From positions 434,001 to 498,000 of the forward strand of contig JAACMV010000005.1 of assembly GCA_010909725.1 (NCBI GenBank): a stretch of DNA of 64,000 nt. Direction: 5' to 3'. Made by a program: the position numbers and the translations under genes. Under the pieces are notes generated by a model. It was not told the origin of the DNA. It saw only the letters and a program-made list of their open reading frames with translations, and did not search any database. Below are positions 27,969 to 39,206 of this stretch, one piece after another (within the stretch, counting starts at the first letter, position 1; each line of letters begins with the position of its first letter). The DNA comes from Picochlorum sp. 'celeri' (taxonomy: Eukaryota; Chlorophyta; Trebouxiophyceae).

Positions 27969-30900
27969 CTAAAAAGTGTTGAGCCTGGGTACAACTGCAA
28001 TCACCACCAATACTGTTGCATATAGCAGCCAAGTACCTATCAATATGAGCAGGGAAATGCCAGAGGAAATGGATGAGTAGCCAAAAAATTTCAGTACCAT
28101 TGTCTGTGTCATTGGGCATTCTTCTGGTGGATCTCGTGGGGGGCATTCTACAGATTCCTTATAGAAGTTTGACCATGCCCAGATATTTATGAGGTTGTAC
28201 ATCGGGGTCACATAGAATGACCAATATCTCCATATGACAAAAGCGGCCTGAAATGGAATTATTCTCCCAGAAAATAAAGCATTCCAAATTCCCCAAAAGG
28301 TCCCAGGGAAACGACCATTTTGAGGACCAAATGCCAATCTTCCAATGAAGCTCACTGTACTATGGCAGTCTGTATCAAATAAACAATTTGTGAATGGATA
28401 GTAGTCTGACGCATAATTGAAAATGACAATCTATATATATAAGTCGTACCAACTAATAGTTTCATGCTTGTTAAAGATGCTAGGAATCCATATGCTGTCA
28501 ATTGAACGTTCCAATCAACCACAAAGTAATAGATTGTTGTGTAAGCCACTGCTGGAATAAGGTTAGCCATAAGATATAACAGCCAATGGTTTAGTGCAAG
28601 CGCGGGCAAGTAACTTCCAACAGAAGAACCACGTTTGGAAATGCGAAAATAGGATTCGGAGGACATAAATACTTTGTTGATCGTCAAAGAGGCTGCAAAT
28701 ATCAATCTGTGAACTTAGACAAGATTTCAAGTGCAATTTAATGTCTCAAACACGCACACAAATCACCAAACATCAGGCTCACTATTAGCAAAGAAGACCC
28801 ATGCTGCCAGAGATCACTCACTGAGCTCTTGCCCAATCTGAAGTACAACAAGCAGATCACAGCTGTACCAATCAACTGTGCAATGGCTGCTGGGACAAGG
28901 GCCTTTACTCCAAGCCCATGTATTGTTTGCCAAGTAAAAATTTGCTGAATTCCAGCCCATGTCCTACAGTTTTTCCTGATTTTAGACACTATTCGCTTGA
29001 TCTCCTCGAAGATCTTTCTGCCGCTGGAGTCTTTCGCCATGCCGAATATGACCCCTGTCCCTGTGCCCTGCTCAATGGTCAAGGAGTCCACCTCCCTGCG
29101 CACCTGCTCGCTCGACGGGAATATGGCCGTAACAGGAGATCGATGTTCGCAAAGAGCCACCAGAGCATCTCCCATCGAGTCTCCTGCCAGAAGAGGAGGG
29201 AGGGTCGCCTCATCCTCCTGCAGCATCCACTCCATCTCCTCCACCAGCCTTCCGAGTACAAGAGCTTGGACACCAGGACCGGTGGCATCGCCACTCGCAG
29301 ACACCGACAAGCTGCGCAACACTTTCAGAAGATGTTCCAGACTTACGGGCGCCGAGGGGGTATTTATTCCTGATGCCCTGACCCCCAAGGCACCCCGTAT
29401 GCAAGACACAACATCGTGCAGACTCAGGCCCCTGGCAGCTCGGGTCTCACCTGCATCGTGCATTTCCCGGGACTTCCATGATTCCACAACAGTATCATGG
29501 TCTTCAGAAGGGCGCACAATGCCGTCCAGACTCTCATCTAGCCTCCAGAATGCAGACACAAGCAACTCACAAGCATCACGCCCAAGCCACCCACCATCCC
29601 TGCCATGTACGCATGCATCCATCATTGAAAGAGCATCAGACGAGAGACTCTGTAATTGACTCTTGACGAGCTGATACTCTCCGAGCACAACCACGCGGCC
29701 ACCAAAACCGAGCATGAGTATCGAGTCTACCAAGTCCAGAATGGTGTTTCGAGGTTGGTGCACAGTCATCACCGTGGTCACGCCCTTCCTGGTGAGGGCG
29801 TGCAGCGCCTGCGTAAGGCTCAATGCTGCCTCCGAGTCGAGTCCACTGGTGCCCTCGTCGACCATGAGAATGCTGGGATCCTCCAAGAGCTCGCGGGCCA
29901 GCCTCCACCGTTTCTGCTCCCCACCACTCAGGAACGCCATCTTGCGATGCAGCACGCGATGGAGGCCCATGGCATCCACCACCTCACGAACTTTGACCAA
30001 GGCTTTCTGCATCGCGCTCTCTCTGGAGAAAGCCTCGTCTCCGGGCAGAGGTTGAGAGAGGCCTTCCACCAGGAGGGCATGGGCCATTAGGCTCTCTTCC
30101 ACCGTCAGCTCGGGATGTGCCTTTGCAAGGGACTCCACGTGCTGCTCCACATACCCTAAAGACTCGCCACATGTGGCCAGATGCGTGGCCGTGCCTCCAC
30201 GGCGTACCAGCAGCAGGTCCCCAAACTGCTGGGCATTCTTGACTGGCTTCCCTGACATCAGTTTGAGCAATGTAGACTTCCCAGCTCCACTAGCGCCCAT
30301 GATTGCGACGAGCTCTCCTGAAGAGAAGTAAAACGACATATGACGAAGAAGTGTCCGTTGACGGCCTTCCAGAACCAAGTCCCTGGCAGCAATGCCCAGG
30401 CAGCCAGACCTGCCAGAAAGACATCTTAGGGATTGCTTCGGAATCGACTGCAGTGCATTCTGTTTCTCATGGCCAATTGATAAACATTCGCGCATCATAG
30501 AGAATCCAGAGACGATGAGCAGAAAGTACGAGAGCGCAGGCAGGAAGGCCACCAGAAAGGCCACAACCAGGATGGGCACACTTTGAAACAAGGCAGTGTT
30601 CACGTCTGGCTCGGGCAATATGGGGCTATACTCCCCCATAAGTCGACCAGTGCCGCATGAGTCTTGTAAACACGCCATAGAGTCATTGGAGATCATTGGG
30701 CATGCCGATAGAGGATCAATCTGCGCAGCAGCAGCCCACCTCAGGCGACACATGGACGTGTTCCCAAGGAATGTAGGTTTCCCATCAATGTCGCAACGAT
30801 TGGGAATCGAATCCATGAAATTCAAACACTCTAACACGCTATGAAAAGGAAAAAGAGTCCCAGGACAGGCAGCATTGGCCATTGAACAGATGGCCACCAC

Positions 30901-31509
30901 ATCTGCACCATTCAAACTGGAACGGAACACAAAGTCAAAGGCATCTGCAAGGCCATCCTCCTCGATCAACAGTATCGTATCAGATGCATTTTCGAATACG
31001 CATCGCATAGAAATAGTAAAGTTCAAAGAATCACCTCCATCGGGTGCCGACCAAGTTTCCTGGACGTACATCTGCACTTCGCCCCCTTGGTAGGTTGCGT
31101 TTAGAATCACTGCATCTCCCCTCTCTACAACACCCCCATTCACGTCAGCATTGAAAAGCACCAAGGTTTTGAAGATATTCTCAACTCCTACAACAGGCGT
31201 CCAGACATAGTCCCTTGAAATAAAGGCGGCAGATGGGGATAGGATTTCATACAGCCCATCTCGCTGGGCCGTGATGTTGCTATACTGGCCGATAGCACCT
31301 CCAAGTTGAACGAAACTCTCAGCAGCCTGAACGAACCCGACAAATTCAGGAGCCGCAACGACTTCTCATTTGAGACATTGCAAACAAAAAAGACGTACCA
31401 AAAGCCGTTGGTGCTGTAGAACCGCAGAATCAGCACTGGTCAGGCCTACGAGGAACAGGAGGAATAGAAAGCAACATGTACATGCCGAAACAGGCGCAAA
31501 CATTGACAT
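27969..31509 (-). CDS. ABCG-type transporter, copy A (left palindrome arm)
   Basis: Spliced: exons 31399-31509, 28767-31326, 28450-28692 and 27969-28354; 1099 residues. Introns are 72, 74 and 95 bp. Layout: signal peptide (LFLLFLVGLTSADS), a Cys-containing lumenal/extracellular domain, a membrane segment near residue 290 (VPILVVAFLVAFLPALSYFL), the ATPase with Walker A GASGAGKST, signature LSGGEQKRW and Walker B SILMVDEG, a long linker, then the ABCG membrane domain including FGYSSISSGISLLILIGTWL. The ATPase-before-TMD order and the N-terminal secreted domain recall plant ABCG24/ABCG28. The substrate is unknown. The first ~2.19 kb is almost identical to copy B on the other strand; the membrane domain has strongly diverged. 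Confidence 0.9.
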
Positions 31510-31588
31510 TGCAAACCTGCTCGATGAAATTAATTAAATTCATATGCTCGGAAAACCGGAGACGATCATGCAATTAATGGCAAACCCT
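29401..31588 (-). repeat. left arm of large inverted repeat
   Basis: About 2188 bp, nearly identical in inverse orientation to 31645-33832 (coordinates sum to 63233), with no indels found. It covers promoter, exon 1, intron 1 and the ATPase-coding part of copy A. I found one substitution in the parts I compared base by base (31447 against 31786, a silent Val codon change); translations of both strands in several frames are otherwise identical. Confidence 0.93.
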
Positions 31589-31723
31589 GCAGTACTGCTG
31601 TAGAGAACTATAGCGTGATTATATAACCCACATGAGCATATTTTAGGGTTTGCCATTAATTGCATGATCGTCTCCGGTTTTCCGAGCATATGAATTTAAT
31701 TAATTTCATCGAGCAGGTTTGCA
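31510..31723. promoter_or_regulatory. shared palindromic promoter between ABCG copies
   Basis: Only 214 bp separate the two start codons. Of these, about 79 bp on each side belong to the mirror-image arms, so both genes carry the same proximal sequence including TTTAATTAATTT. The unique 56-bp spacer is 31589-31644, with AT-rich TATA-like runs (GATTATATAACC) and a GCAGTACTGC palindrome. The promoter role is inferred from position. Confidence 0.6.
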
Positions 31724-33832
31724 ATGTCAATGTTTGCGCCTGTTTCGGCATGTACATGTTGCTTTCTATTCCTCCTGTTCCTCGTGGGCCTGACCAGTGC
31801 TGATTCTGCGGTTCTACAGCACCAACGGCTTTTGGTACGTCTTTTTTGTTTGCAATGTCTCAAATGAGAAGTCGTTGCGGCTCCTGAATTTGTCGGGTTC
31901 GTTCAGGCTGCTGAGAGTTTCGTTCAACTTGGAGGTGCTATCGGCCAGTATAGCAACATCACGGCCCAGCGAGATGGGCTGTATGAAATCCTATCCCCAT
32001 CTGCCGCCTTTATTTCAAGGGACTATGTCTGGACGCCTGTTGTAGGAGTTGAGAATATCTTCAAAACCTTGGTGCTTTTCAATGCTGACGTGAATGGGGG
32101 TGTTGTAGAGAGGGGAGATGCAGTGATTCTAAACGCAACCTACCAAGGGGGCGAAGTGCAGATGTACGTCCAGGAAACTTGGTCGGCACCCGATGGAGGT
32201 GATTCTTTGAACTTTACTATTTCTATGCGATGCGTATTCGAAAATGCATCTGATACGATACTGTTGATCGAGGAGGATGGCCTTGCAGATGCCTTTGACT
32301 TTGTGTTCCGTTCCAGTTTGAATGGTGCAGATGTGGTGGCCATCTGTTCAATGGCCAATGCTGCCTGTCCTGGGACTCTTTTTCCTTTTCATAGCGTGTT
32401 AGAGTGTTTGAATTTCATGGATTCGATTCCCAATCGTTGCGACATTGATGGGAAACCTACATTCCTTGGGAACACGTCCATGTGTCGCCTGAGGTGGGCT
32501 GCTGCTGCGCAGATTGATCCTCTATCGGCATGCCCAATGATCTCCAATGACTCTATGGCGTGTTTACAAGACTCATGCGGCACTGGTCGACTTATGGGGG
32601 AGTATAGCCCCATATTGCCCGAGCCAGACGTGAACACTGCCTTGTTTCAAAGTGTGCCCATCCTGGTTGTGGCCTTTCTGGTGGCCTTCCTGCCTGCGCT
32701 CTCGTACTTTCTGCTCATCGTCTCTGGATTCTCTATGATGCGCGAATGTTTATCAATTGGCCATGAGAAACAGAATGCACTGCAGTCGATTCCGAAGCAA
32801 TCCCTAAGATGTCTTTCTGGCAGGTCTGGCTGCCTGGGCATTGCTGCCAGGGACTTGGTTCTGGAAGGCCGTCAACGGACACTTCTTCGTCATATGTCGT
32901 TTTACTTCTCTTCAGGAGAGCTCGTCGCAATCATGGGCGCTAGTGGAGCTGGGAAGTCTACATTGCTCAAACTGATGTCAGGGAAGCCAGTCAAGAATGC
33001 CCAGCAGTTTGGGGACCTGCTGCTGGTACGCCGTGGAGGCACGGCCACGCATCTGGCCACATGTGGCGAGTCTTTAGGGTATGTGGAGCAGCACGTGGAG
33101 TCCCTTGCAAAGGCACATCCCGAGCTGACGGTGGAAGAGAGCCTAATGGCCCATGCCCTCCTGGTGGAAGGCCTCTCTCAACCTCTGCCCGGAGACGAGG
33201 CTTTCTCCAGAGAGAGCGCGATGCAGAAAGCCTTGGTCAAAGTTCGTGAGGTGGTGGATGCCATGGGCCTCCATCGCGTGCTGCATCGCAAGATGGCGTT
33301 CCTGAGTGGTGGGGAGCAGAAACGGTGGAGGCTGGCCCGCGAGCTCTTGGAGGATCCCAGCATTCTCATGGTCGACGAGGGCACCAGTGGACTCGACTCG
33401 GAGGCAGCATTGAGCCTTACGCAGGCGCTGCACGCCCTCACCAGGAAGGGCGTGACCACGGTGATGACTGTGCACCAACCTCGAAACACCATTCTGGACT
33501 TGGTAGACTCGATACTCATGCTCGGTTTTGGTGGCCGCGTGGTTGTGCTCGGAGAGTATCAGCTCGTCAAGAGTCAATTACAGAGTCTCTCGTCTGATGC
33601 TCTTTCAATGATGGATGCATGCGTACATGGCAGGGATGGTGGGTGGCTTGGGCGTGATGCTTGTGAGTTGCTTGTGTCTGCATTCTGGAGGCTAGATGAG
33701 AGTCTGGACGGCATTGTGCGCCCTTCTGAAGACCATGATACTGTTGTGGAATCATGGAAGTCCCGGGAAATGCACGATGCAGGTGAGACCCGAGCTGCCA
33801 GGGGCCTGAGTCTGCACGATGTTGTGTCTTGC
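31645..33832 (+). repeat. right arm of large inverted repeat
   Basis: Mirror partner of 29401-31588. Near-identity stops abruptly at 33832/29401, in the linker between ATPase and membrane domain; beyond this point diverged homology continues. Confidence 0.93.
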
Positions 33833-35295
33833 GTACGGGATGCCTTGGGGGTCAGGGCATCAGGAATAAATACTCCCTCGGCGCGCGTAAGTCTGGAAGA
33901 TCTTGTGAAAGTGTTGCGCAGCTTGTCGGTGTCTGCGAGTGGCAATGCCACCGGCCCTAGTGTCCAAGCTCTTGTCCTCGGAAGGCTGGTGGAGGAGATG
34001 GAGTGGATGCTGCAGGAGGATGAGGTGACCCTTCCTCCTCTTCTGGCAGGAGACTCGATGGGAGATGCTTTGGTGGCTCTTTGCGAACATCGATCTCCTG
34101 TTACGGCCATATTCCCGTCGAGCGAGCACGTGCGCAGGGAGGTGGACGCCTTGAACATTGAGCAGGGCACAGAGACAGGGGTCATATTCGGCGTGGCAAA
34201 AGACTCGATCGGGAGAAAGAACTTGGAAGAGATCAAGCAAGTAGTGTCTAGAATGAGGAAAAACTGGAGAAAATGGCTCATGGTACATCAAGTGTTGGCC
34301 TGGCAAACCATCGCTGCAAATTCAGTAACATACCATCTAGTCTTCTTCATCTTGATATTGGTGTCCTTGGTAGTGATTGCGCTTATATTTCCCCGACTTC
34401 CATATAGAAACCTCGATGAAATGTACCTGTATCCGTCTTCAATGCTTTTGATCTCCGCCGTTATAAACAATGTCGGTAAGTGGAATGTTGTACATGGCCT
34501 CTTGTGACCTGACTTGCATCATAGAATAGTACAATGAACCGAATGCAGTTAGTGCCACCATTAGAACAGACATAGAAACTAAAGCTGATTATATTAGGAG
34601 CAGTGGAGAGCCTCGTGGTCGCCTTAAACGATATACTTCCACGATCACCTTACAATACTATCTGAAGGCATCCTTGTTGTGTTTCCTTGGCTCAACTCTA
34701 ATGGGCATCCCCCTCATATTTATCATTGGATGGTCTATCGGGATGGATTTCGGACGTTTCTGCACATTTATGCTGTCACTCAATTTATTCGCAGGTTTGT
34801 CTTTCACACGATTATAATCGCAAATAATTATTTGTACTAGCACCTAGATCAAACATGCAGAACCATTAACCAATACACTTTGCCTGTTGCCCTGCAGTGA
34901 CTTGTTCAACTGTCTTTTTGATATTTGGTATATTCTTCCCTCAAAAAGATTTATTATCGGCTCTTTTTGTCGGATGGAATGTTTTATTTACGGGACTTCT
35001 CGTCTCTTTCAATAATGTGTTTGTGCTCTGGAAGTATTGGGCATTTTACATAACTCCTTCGTATCATTTAGCAAATTCGTGGATATGGGCGGGATTTTAT
35101 TACGAGAGCCTAGACTGTGACCCACGTGCCTCACCAAAAGTCTGTCCAACCATCGGAGAACTGGCCTTGAATACGTTTGGATACCAAGCTATATCATCTG
35201 GCCTATCCATTTTGGTCCTTTTGGGGATGACTGCTCTCTTTGCAGTGATTCTTGCAATCTACGCTACGTTCAAGAAGCCAATTATATCAATGTGA
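31724..35295 (+). CDS. ABCG-type transporter, copy B (right palindrome arm)
   Basis: Spliced: exons 31724-31834, 31907-34475, 34549-34794 and 34898-35295; 1107 residues. Introns are 72, 73 and 103 bp, at the same positions and phases as in copy A. The signal peptide, lumenal domain, first membrane segment and ATPase are identical to copy A at protein level; the linker then accumulates changes and the C-terminal membrane domain (for example LFVGWNVLFTGLLVSFNNVF, and FGYQAISSGLSILVLLGMTA near the end) is clearly different although homologous. The pair probably exports lipid or related hydrophobic compounds as ABCG proteins do, but the substrates may differ between copies. Convergent with the oxidoreductase gene, 50 nt between stops. 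Confidence 0.9.
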
Positions 35296-35345
35296 TGAAG
35301 GGAAAGTATAGCATACTCAATATGTTGAGTAACTTGCCACAGTCC

Positions 35346-36764
35346 TCACCTCAAGACACAAGTGATCCCCCGTTTCTCCAATAAATCAATGTAAGATGTT
35401 TTATTGTACATCAGGAGAGACGCTGGTGTGAAAACTCCTCCATGTGCTCCACTGATAGGGTGCTTTATTGATTCTCTCTCTGTCAAAAGGATCCGTGCTG
35501 CTGCAACAATGAAGATGGAACAAGCCACATACCCAGGCTCTGGGCCATCTATCTTCAGCGTCACCTTTTTCCCATCAGATTCCTTCCCCTTCCCAATGCA
35601 CGTCACAGTAAATGATGTCTCTTCAAGCTGCTCTTCAGTAGGTCCCTGATGCGTTAAAATTCCACCGGAAAATATCTTGGGATATGAAAGCAATACGCTC
35701 CTGCCAAATTGATACCTGGCCAGGGATTTGAAAATCGTTCCAAAAAAGGCAAACTGATAGAAACTCTTCTTTGTTGGTACACACATATATACTTTACTGT
35801 CGAATGATGACAACGATGATTCCTCCTTCTTGTAACCATGGTACATGGTATTCTGACTCCTTTTGATCACCGAAGGGCAGCTTCCCATAAATGGAATCAC
35901 ATACTGCCCAACTTCTGGATCGAATGTTCCCGGAGATTTCAGTGCTAGAGGAAACTCTGGCTTAGGAAGAGATCCTCGCTTTTTCGCCGCTTCTTTTCTC
36001 AACGAGCGTAATTCCTGGGCTGACCCAAAGCCATGAACTGCACTCTCATAGGTTGGATAATGCAGCGCAAGCCCACTTGGCCCAGAGTGCAATTGAATAA
36101 AAGTCTCTACAGAAGCGCATGATCCAGGAGAAAACTCTCTTGAAACAATATAAGTCCCTATATCTGTTGGAACAGAGTCAAAACCCATTGCTGATGCAAT
36201 AATCACCTCTTTTTGAGATGCTTCATCATGAAAATCAAATTCAATCCGTTCCATGAATTCTGGTTCTCCACATACATCTGCATAATCTGTTTTCGTTTCT
36301 AAACACGCTTGTACAACAAGCCTGCCATGGAACCGGAAAGGGCCAACGGCATTTATGAGAACCTTTGTGCTTCTGGTCATGTCTCTCAAGGACTCACCAT
36401 CGTTGCTATCAGCAACAATCACACCGACATCAGCTTCCTGGGCACCGTCATCGACCAAAGCCTTTTTAAGCTCTTCAAGTCTCTCTCGATTGCGCCCAGC
36501 GAGGGCAAATGTTCTGCAGTTGAAAAAACCGTTGCCATCAGTCAGGACAGTGGACAGACCACGTTTCAGATAGCGCTCGCGAACCCAAGGAGCACACGTG
36601 TTATTGCATCACGCACCCATTAAATCCACATAAAACAATTTCTCTCGAAATTCGTTTACCAGTATAGCCTGCAGAGAGGTGGTTTCGCTGACTTTGGTGG
36701 AAACGAAAGACATGAGACACAAAAAAACCGCACCGGTTGCACCGAAAACAGTAATATCAAACAT
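35346..36764 (-). CDS. saccharopine-dehydrogenase-like oxidoreductase (SCCPDH type)
   Basis: Spliced: exons 36734-36764, 36617-36668 and 35346-36513, with introns of 65 bp (36669-36733) and 103 bp (36514-36616). The 416-residue product starts MFDITVFGATGYTGK, a Rossmann nucleotide-binding loop that only appears after splicing, and continues FALAGRNRERLEELK, LINAVGPFRFHGRLVVQACL, DYADVCGEPEF and a long C-terminal half ending GGVFTPASLL. Homologues are lipid-droplet or membrane-associated oxidoreductases of unknown substrate and are not true lysine-pathway enzymes. The ATG lies 25 nt after the stop of the kinase gene on the same strand, and a TGTAA sits in that gap. Confidence 0.9.
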
Positions 36765-36789
36765 GGTTTTCGTGTTACAATTTAATTTA

Positions 36790-38667
36790 TCAGGCATTCC
36801 TGAGCCTTGCATTCTCCTCTTTCAATTTGGCATTTTCTTCCCTGAGCTCTTGAATTTCAGCTTTGAGTCTGTCATAGTCAGCAGGACTGTGGAAGCGTTG
36901 TCGCTGGTTGAGATAGGCATTCAAAGCTCCATACTTTCCCTTTTCAGCATCTGCTACGGCTGCATTCATCTCTTTGAGACTTTCATGCTGCAACTGGGCG
37001 CTTTCAAGCAGGTCTTTCAACGCATTGTGTAATACCCCAATGCCTGGTGCCCCTGATGTTGGTGGTGGGATTCTGTCAAGTGATACATTTGAGGCAAGTT
37101 TAGACAACCTCGCCTTTGAATCTTCCTCTTGCTTCTCCACATATAAAAATCTACCTTTGCGCTTTGCTTCCTTGTTCATGTCCGGTTCACCGTCATCGAT
37201 TGTGGAACTGGCAGCAGACATGCCCCCCTTGGAAGACATGGCTTCCTCCATGAGATTCTGCCCATCCAGGACTGGAGGACTGAATGGCGGTGGCTCATCC
37301 CCCTCATATATCTTGAAACGTCCTTGTTCCTTCATCGACGATTTTTGACTTGAAATGGCTCGTGCAAGGCCACCAGCGCCTGCGGCAGCGCCTGCGGCAG
37401 CAACAGCCCCAACAACCTTTGATGGAGATCCCGCAAGATTCCCTTCCGTTGATGGGGCATGACCCGCTCCGTCATGCTCCTGAATCGCTTCAAGCCGCTG
37501 CTCTCTCTCCGCTGCTTCATTTGCAGCTTTTTTCAGTGCCTCGACATCAAAATTCCAACTGGAGACACCTCTTCGATACTCTTGCTGACTGGCCAAAATT
37601 TCCTTTTCCTGCTTCTCATTCTTCTGAGCTCCACCACCATGCGCCTGTTTCATCAACTCCACTCTCTGTGGCACAGGTGGAAGCCCTTCCAGAACATGTC
37701 GATGCAAATAATGCGCATCGTGCGCTGTCTTGAAAAACTTGTGCTCCAGCAACTGTGCTGCTGTCGGTCTCTCAGAGGGCTTTTTAATCAAGCATTTCGC
37801 CACAATATCCCGCATTGCTTTTGAAAAATGCTTCTTCGAATCCGGAGACTGATCCAACGTGGGTGGTGGATTATTTAACGTCATCATCAATACCTTCATC
37901 GGCGGCAACTTTGCAAATGGAGCATGACCATGCGCCAACTCCAACAATGTAATACCAAACGACCATATATCAGCTCTCCAATCATACCCTCTCTCGGGCT
38001 CCATCACCTCGGGAGCCATCCAACACGGCGTCCCAACAAACGTCTTCCTAGACATCAATCTATTTCCCCAAGAACCTCCGCGCTCCAATTGCGCAGCCAC
38101 ACCAAAATCTGCAAGCATGACATGCCCATCCCAATCCAGCAAGATATTTCCCGCCTTGATATCCCTATGAATAATTCCATTCTTATGCAAATAATCCAAC
38201 GCTTTCAACACACTCTTCATAATAGTAGCAATGGCTGGCTCCTCCAATCCATCAGCGTACTTGAACCTCATGATGTTCAACACAGACCCACCATGAATAT
38301 ACGGCATCACCATCCACAAATTATTCTCATGAACAAAAGAACAGTACAACGGTAACAAATTAGGATGATTCAGAGTCTTCATGGTATGCGCCTCTTGCAC
38401 AATTTCATCCATACTGCAGTTCAAATTCTCCAAGTCCAAATTCTTAATGGCAACCTCTTCACCCGTCGACTTGACCACTGCCCTCCACACCGTCGCAGAC
38501 ACCCCCTTTCCACACTCCTCCACCAACGCGTACCCATCCGCCGTTTTTGGATACTCTTTACGCCCATGAACCCCAGACGTGTGATATCCTCCAGTTCCAG
38601 ACGCCATGCCACTGAGCTGACCCCTCGATCTATTCACTGCCATGACATTAAAACGCGTGTTATCCAT
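36790..38667 (-). CDS. Ste20-type Ser/Thr protein kinase (OSR1/SPAK-like)
   Basis: 625 residues. The kinase domain spans residues 45-315: glycine loop EECGKGVSATVW, VAIKNLDLEN with the ATP-anchoring Lys, catalytic loop IIHRDIKAGNILLD, DFGVAAQL, the activation-segment GTPCWMAPEVM and a typical Ste20 C-lobe ending ERPTAAQLLEHKFFK. The C-terminal 300 residues are disordered and Ala/Gly-rich, then end in a coiled coil (LKAEIQELREENAKLKEENA). The kinase core resembles the OSR1/SPAK and plant BLUS1/SIK1 groups, which signal in ion transport, growth or stress; I cannot see the conserved C-terminal docking domain of OSR1. Confidence 0.92.
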   Translation of the reverse strand: MDNTRFNVMAVNRSRGQLSGMASGTGGYHTSGVHGRKEYPKTADGYALVEECGKGVSATVWRAVVKSTGEEVAIKNLDLENLNCSMDEIVQEAHTMKTLNHPNLLPLYCSFVHENNLWMVMPYIHGGSVLNIMRFKYADGLEEPAIATIMKSVLKALDYLHKNGIIHRDIKAGNILLDWDGHVMLADFGVAAQLERGGSWGNRLMSRKTFVGTPCWMAPEVMEPERGYDWRADIWSFGITLLELAHGHAPFAKLPPMKVLMMTLNNPPPTLDQSPDSKKHFSKAMRDIVAKCLIKKPSERPTAAQLLEHKFFKTAHDAHYLHRHVLEGLPPVPQRVELMKQAHGGGAQKNEKQEKEILASQQEYRRGVSSWNFDVEALKKAANEAAEREQRLEAIQEHDGAGHAPSTEGNLAGSPSKVVGAVAAAGAAAGAGGLARAISSQKSSMKEQGRFKIYEGDEPPPFSPPVLDGQNLMEEAMSSKGGMSAASSTIDDGEPDMNKEAKRKGRFLYVEKQEEDSKARLSKLASNVSLDRIPPPTSGAPGIGVLHNALKDLLESAQLQHESLKEMNAAVADAEKGKYGALNAYLNQRQRFHSPADYDRLKAEIQELREENAKLKEENARLRNA

Positions 38668-39206
38668 ACTTTTGTCCCTTTATATCGACTTAACGTTACG
38701 TATAGGTATATAACTAATACATTCTACACAAATGTATGCGTCAGAGGCTTTTCTATCGTCCAATTAAGTTGTTGCTGTGGGTTTCTATGGCTCGGAGCAC
38801 TGAATACAACGGGTATCCTATTCGGTTACCCAGTCATACAATTAGAATTCGTAAATTATTGGTACAATGCTATGCTCATGGCAGGCGACAGTCCACGTAT
38901 CATATCAAAACCAGGGCCCTGAGATGCTGACGGAAGGTTATTTTAATGTTCTATTCACAGAGTTCCGTACTTGGGATTTAAAACCTTATCGCCAGGTTGG
39001 CTCAGGTGCGTCAATCTGGATTTGGGAACGCTCTTGCGTCCTCACTATTTTGTTTATTTTACACTCGCATTAATAACATGGGTTTACTTATGACACATCG
39101 CATCAGGTATGGGAATACAAAGACCCTCATCGGGTCTTTTTGTGTTGAATCACTCCAGACATGTCGTTGCTCATGGGACCGTATCGTATGCTGCAGTCAG
39201 CCAACA
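38668..39206. other. divergent promoter region kinase/AGPase
   Basis: About 540 bp between the kinase ATG (-) and the chosen AGPase ATG (+). The AGPase frame is open back to about 38997 and contains ATGs at 39078 and 39093, so part of this could be coding or leader. No RNA gene or repeat was recognised. Confidence 0.45.

Noticed and set aside
28738..28766. ORF extension of ABCG copy A through to 28738 as the true C-terminus
   Set aside because: A GTGATT donor at 28766 and downstream exons 3-4 restore the membrane domain; the extension is intron read-through.
31188..31436. Mirror pair of 82-codon ORFs at 31188-31436 and 31797-32045
   Set aside because: They read through intron 1 of the ABCG genes in the wrong frame; duplicated by the palindrome.
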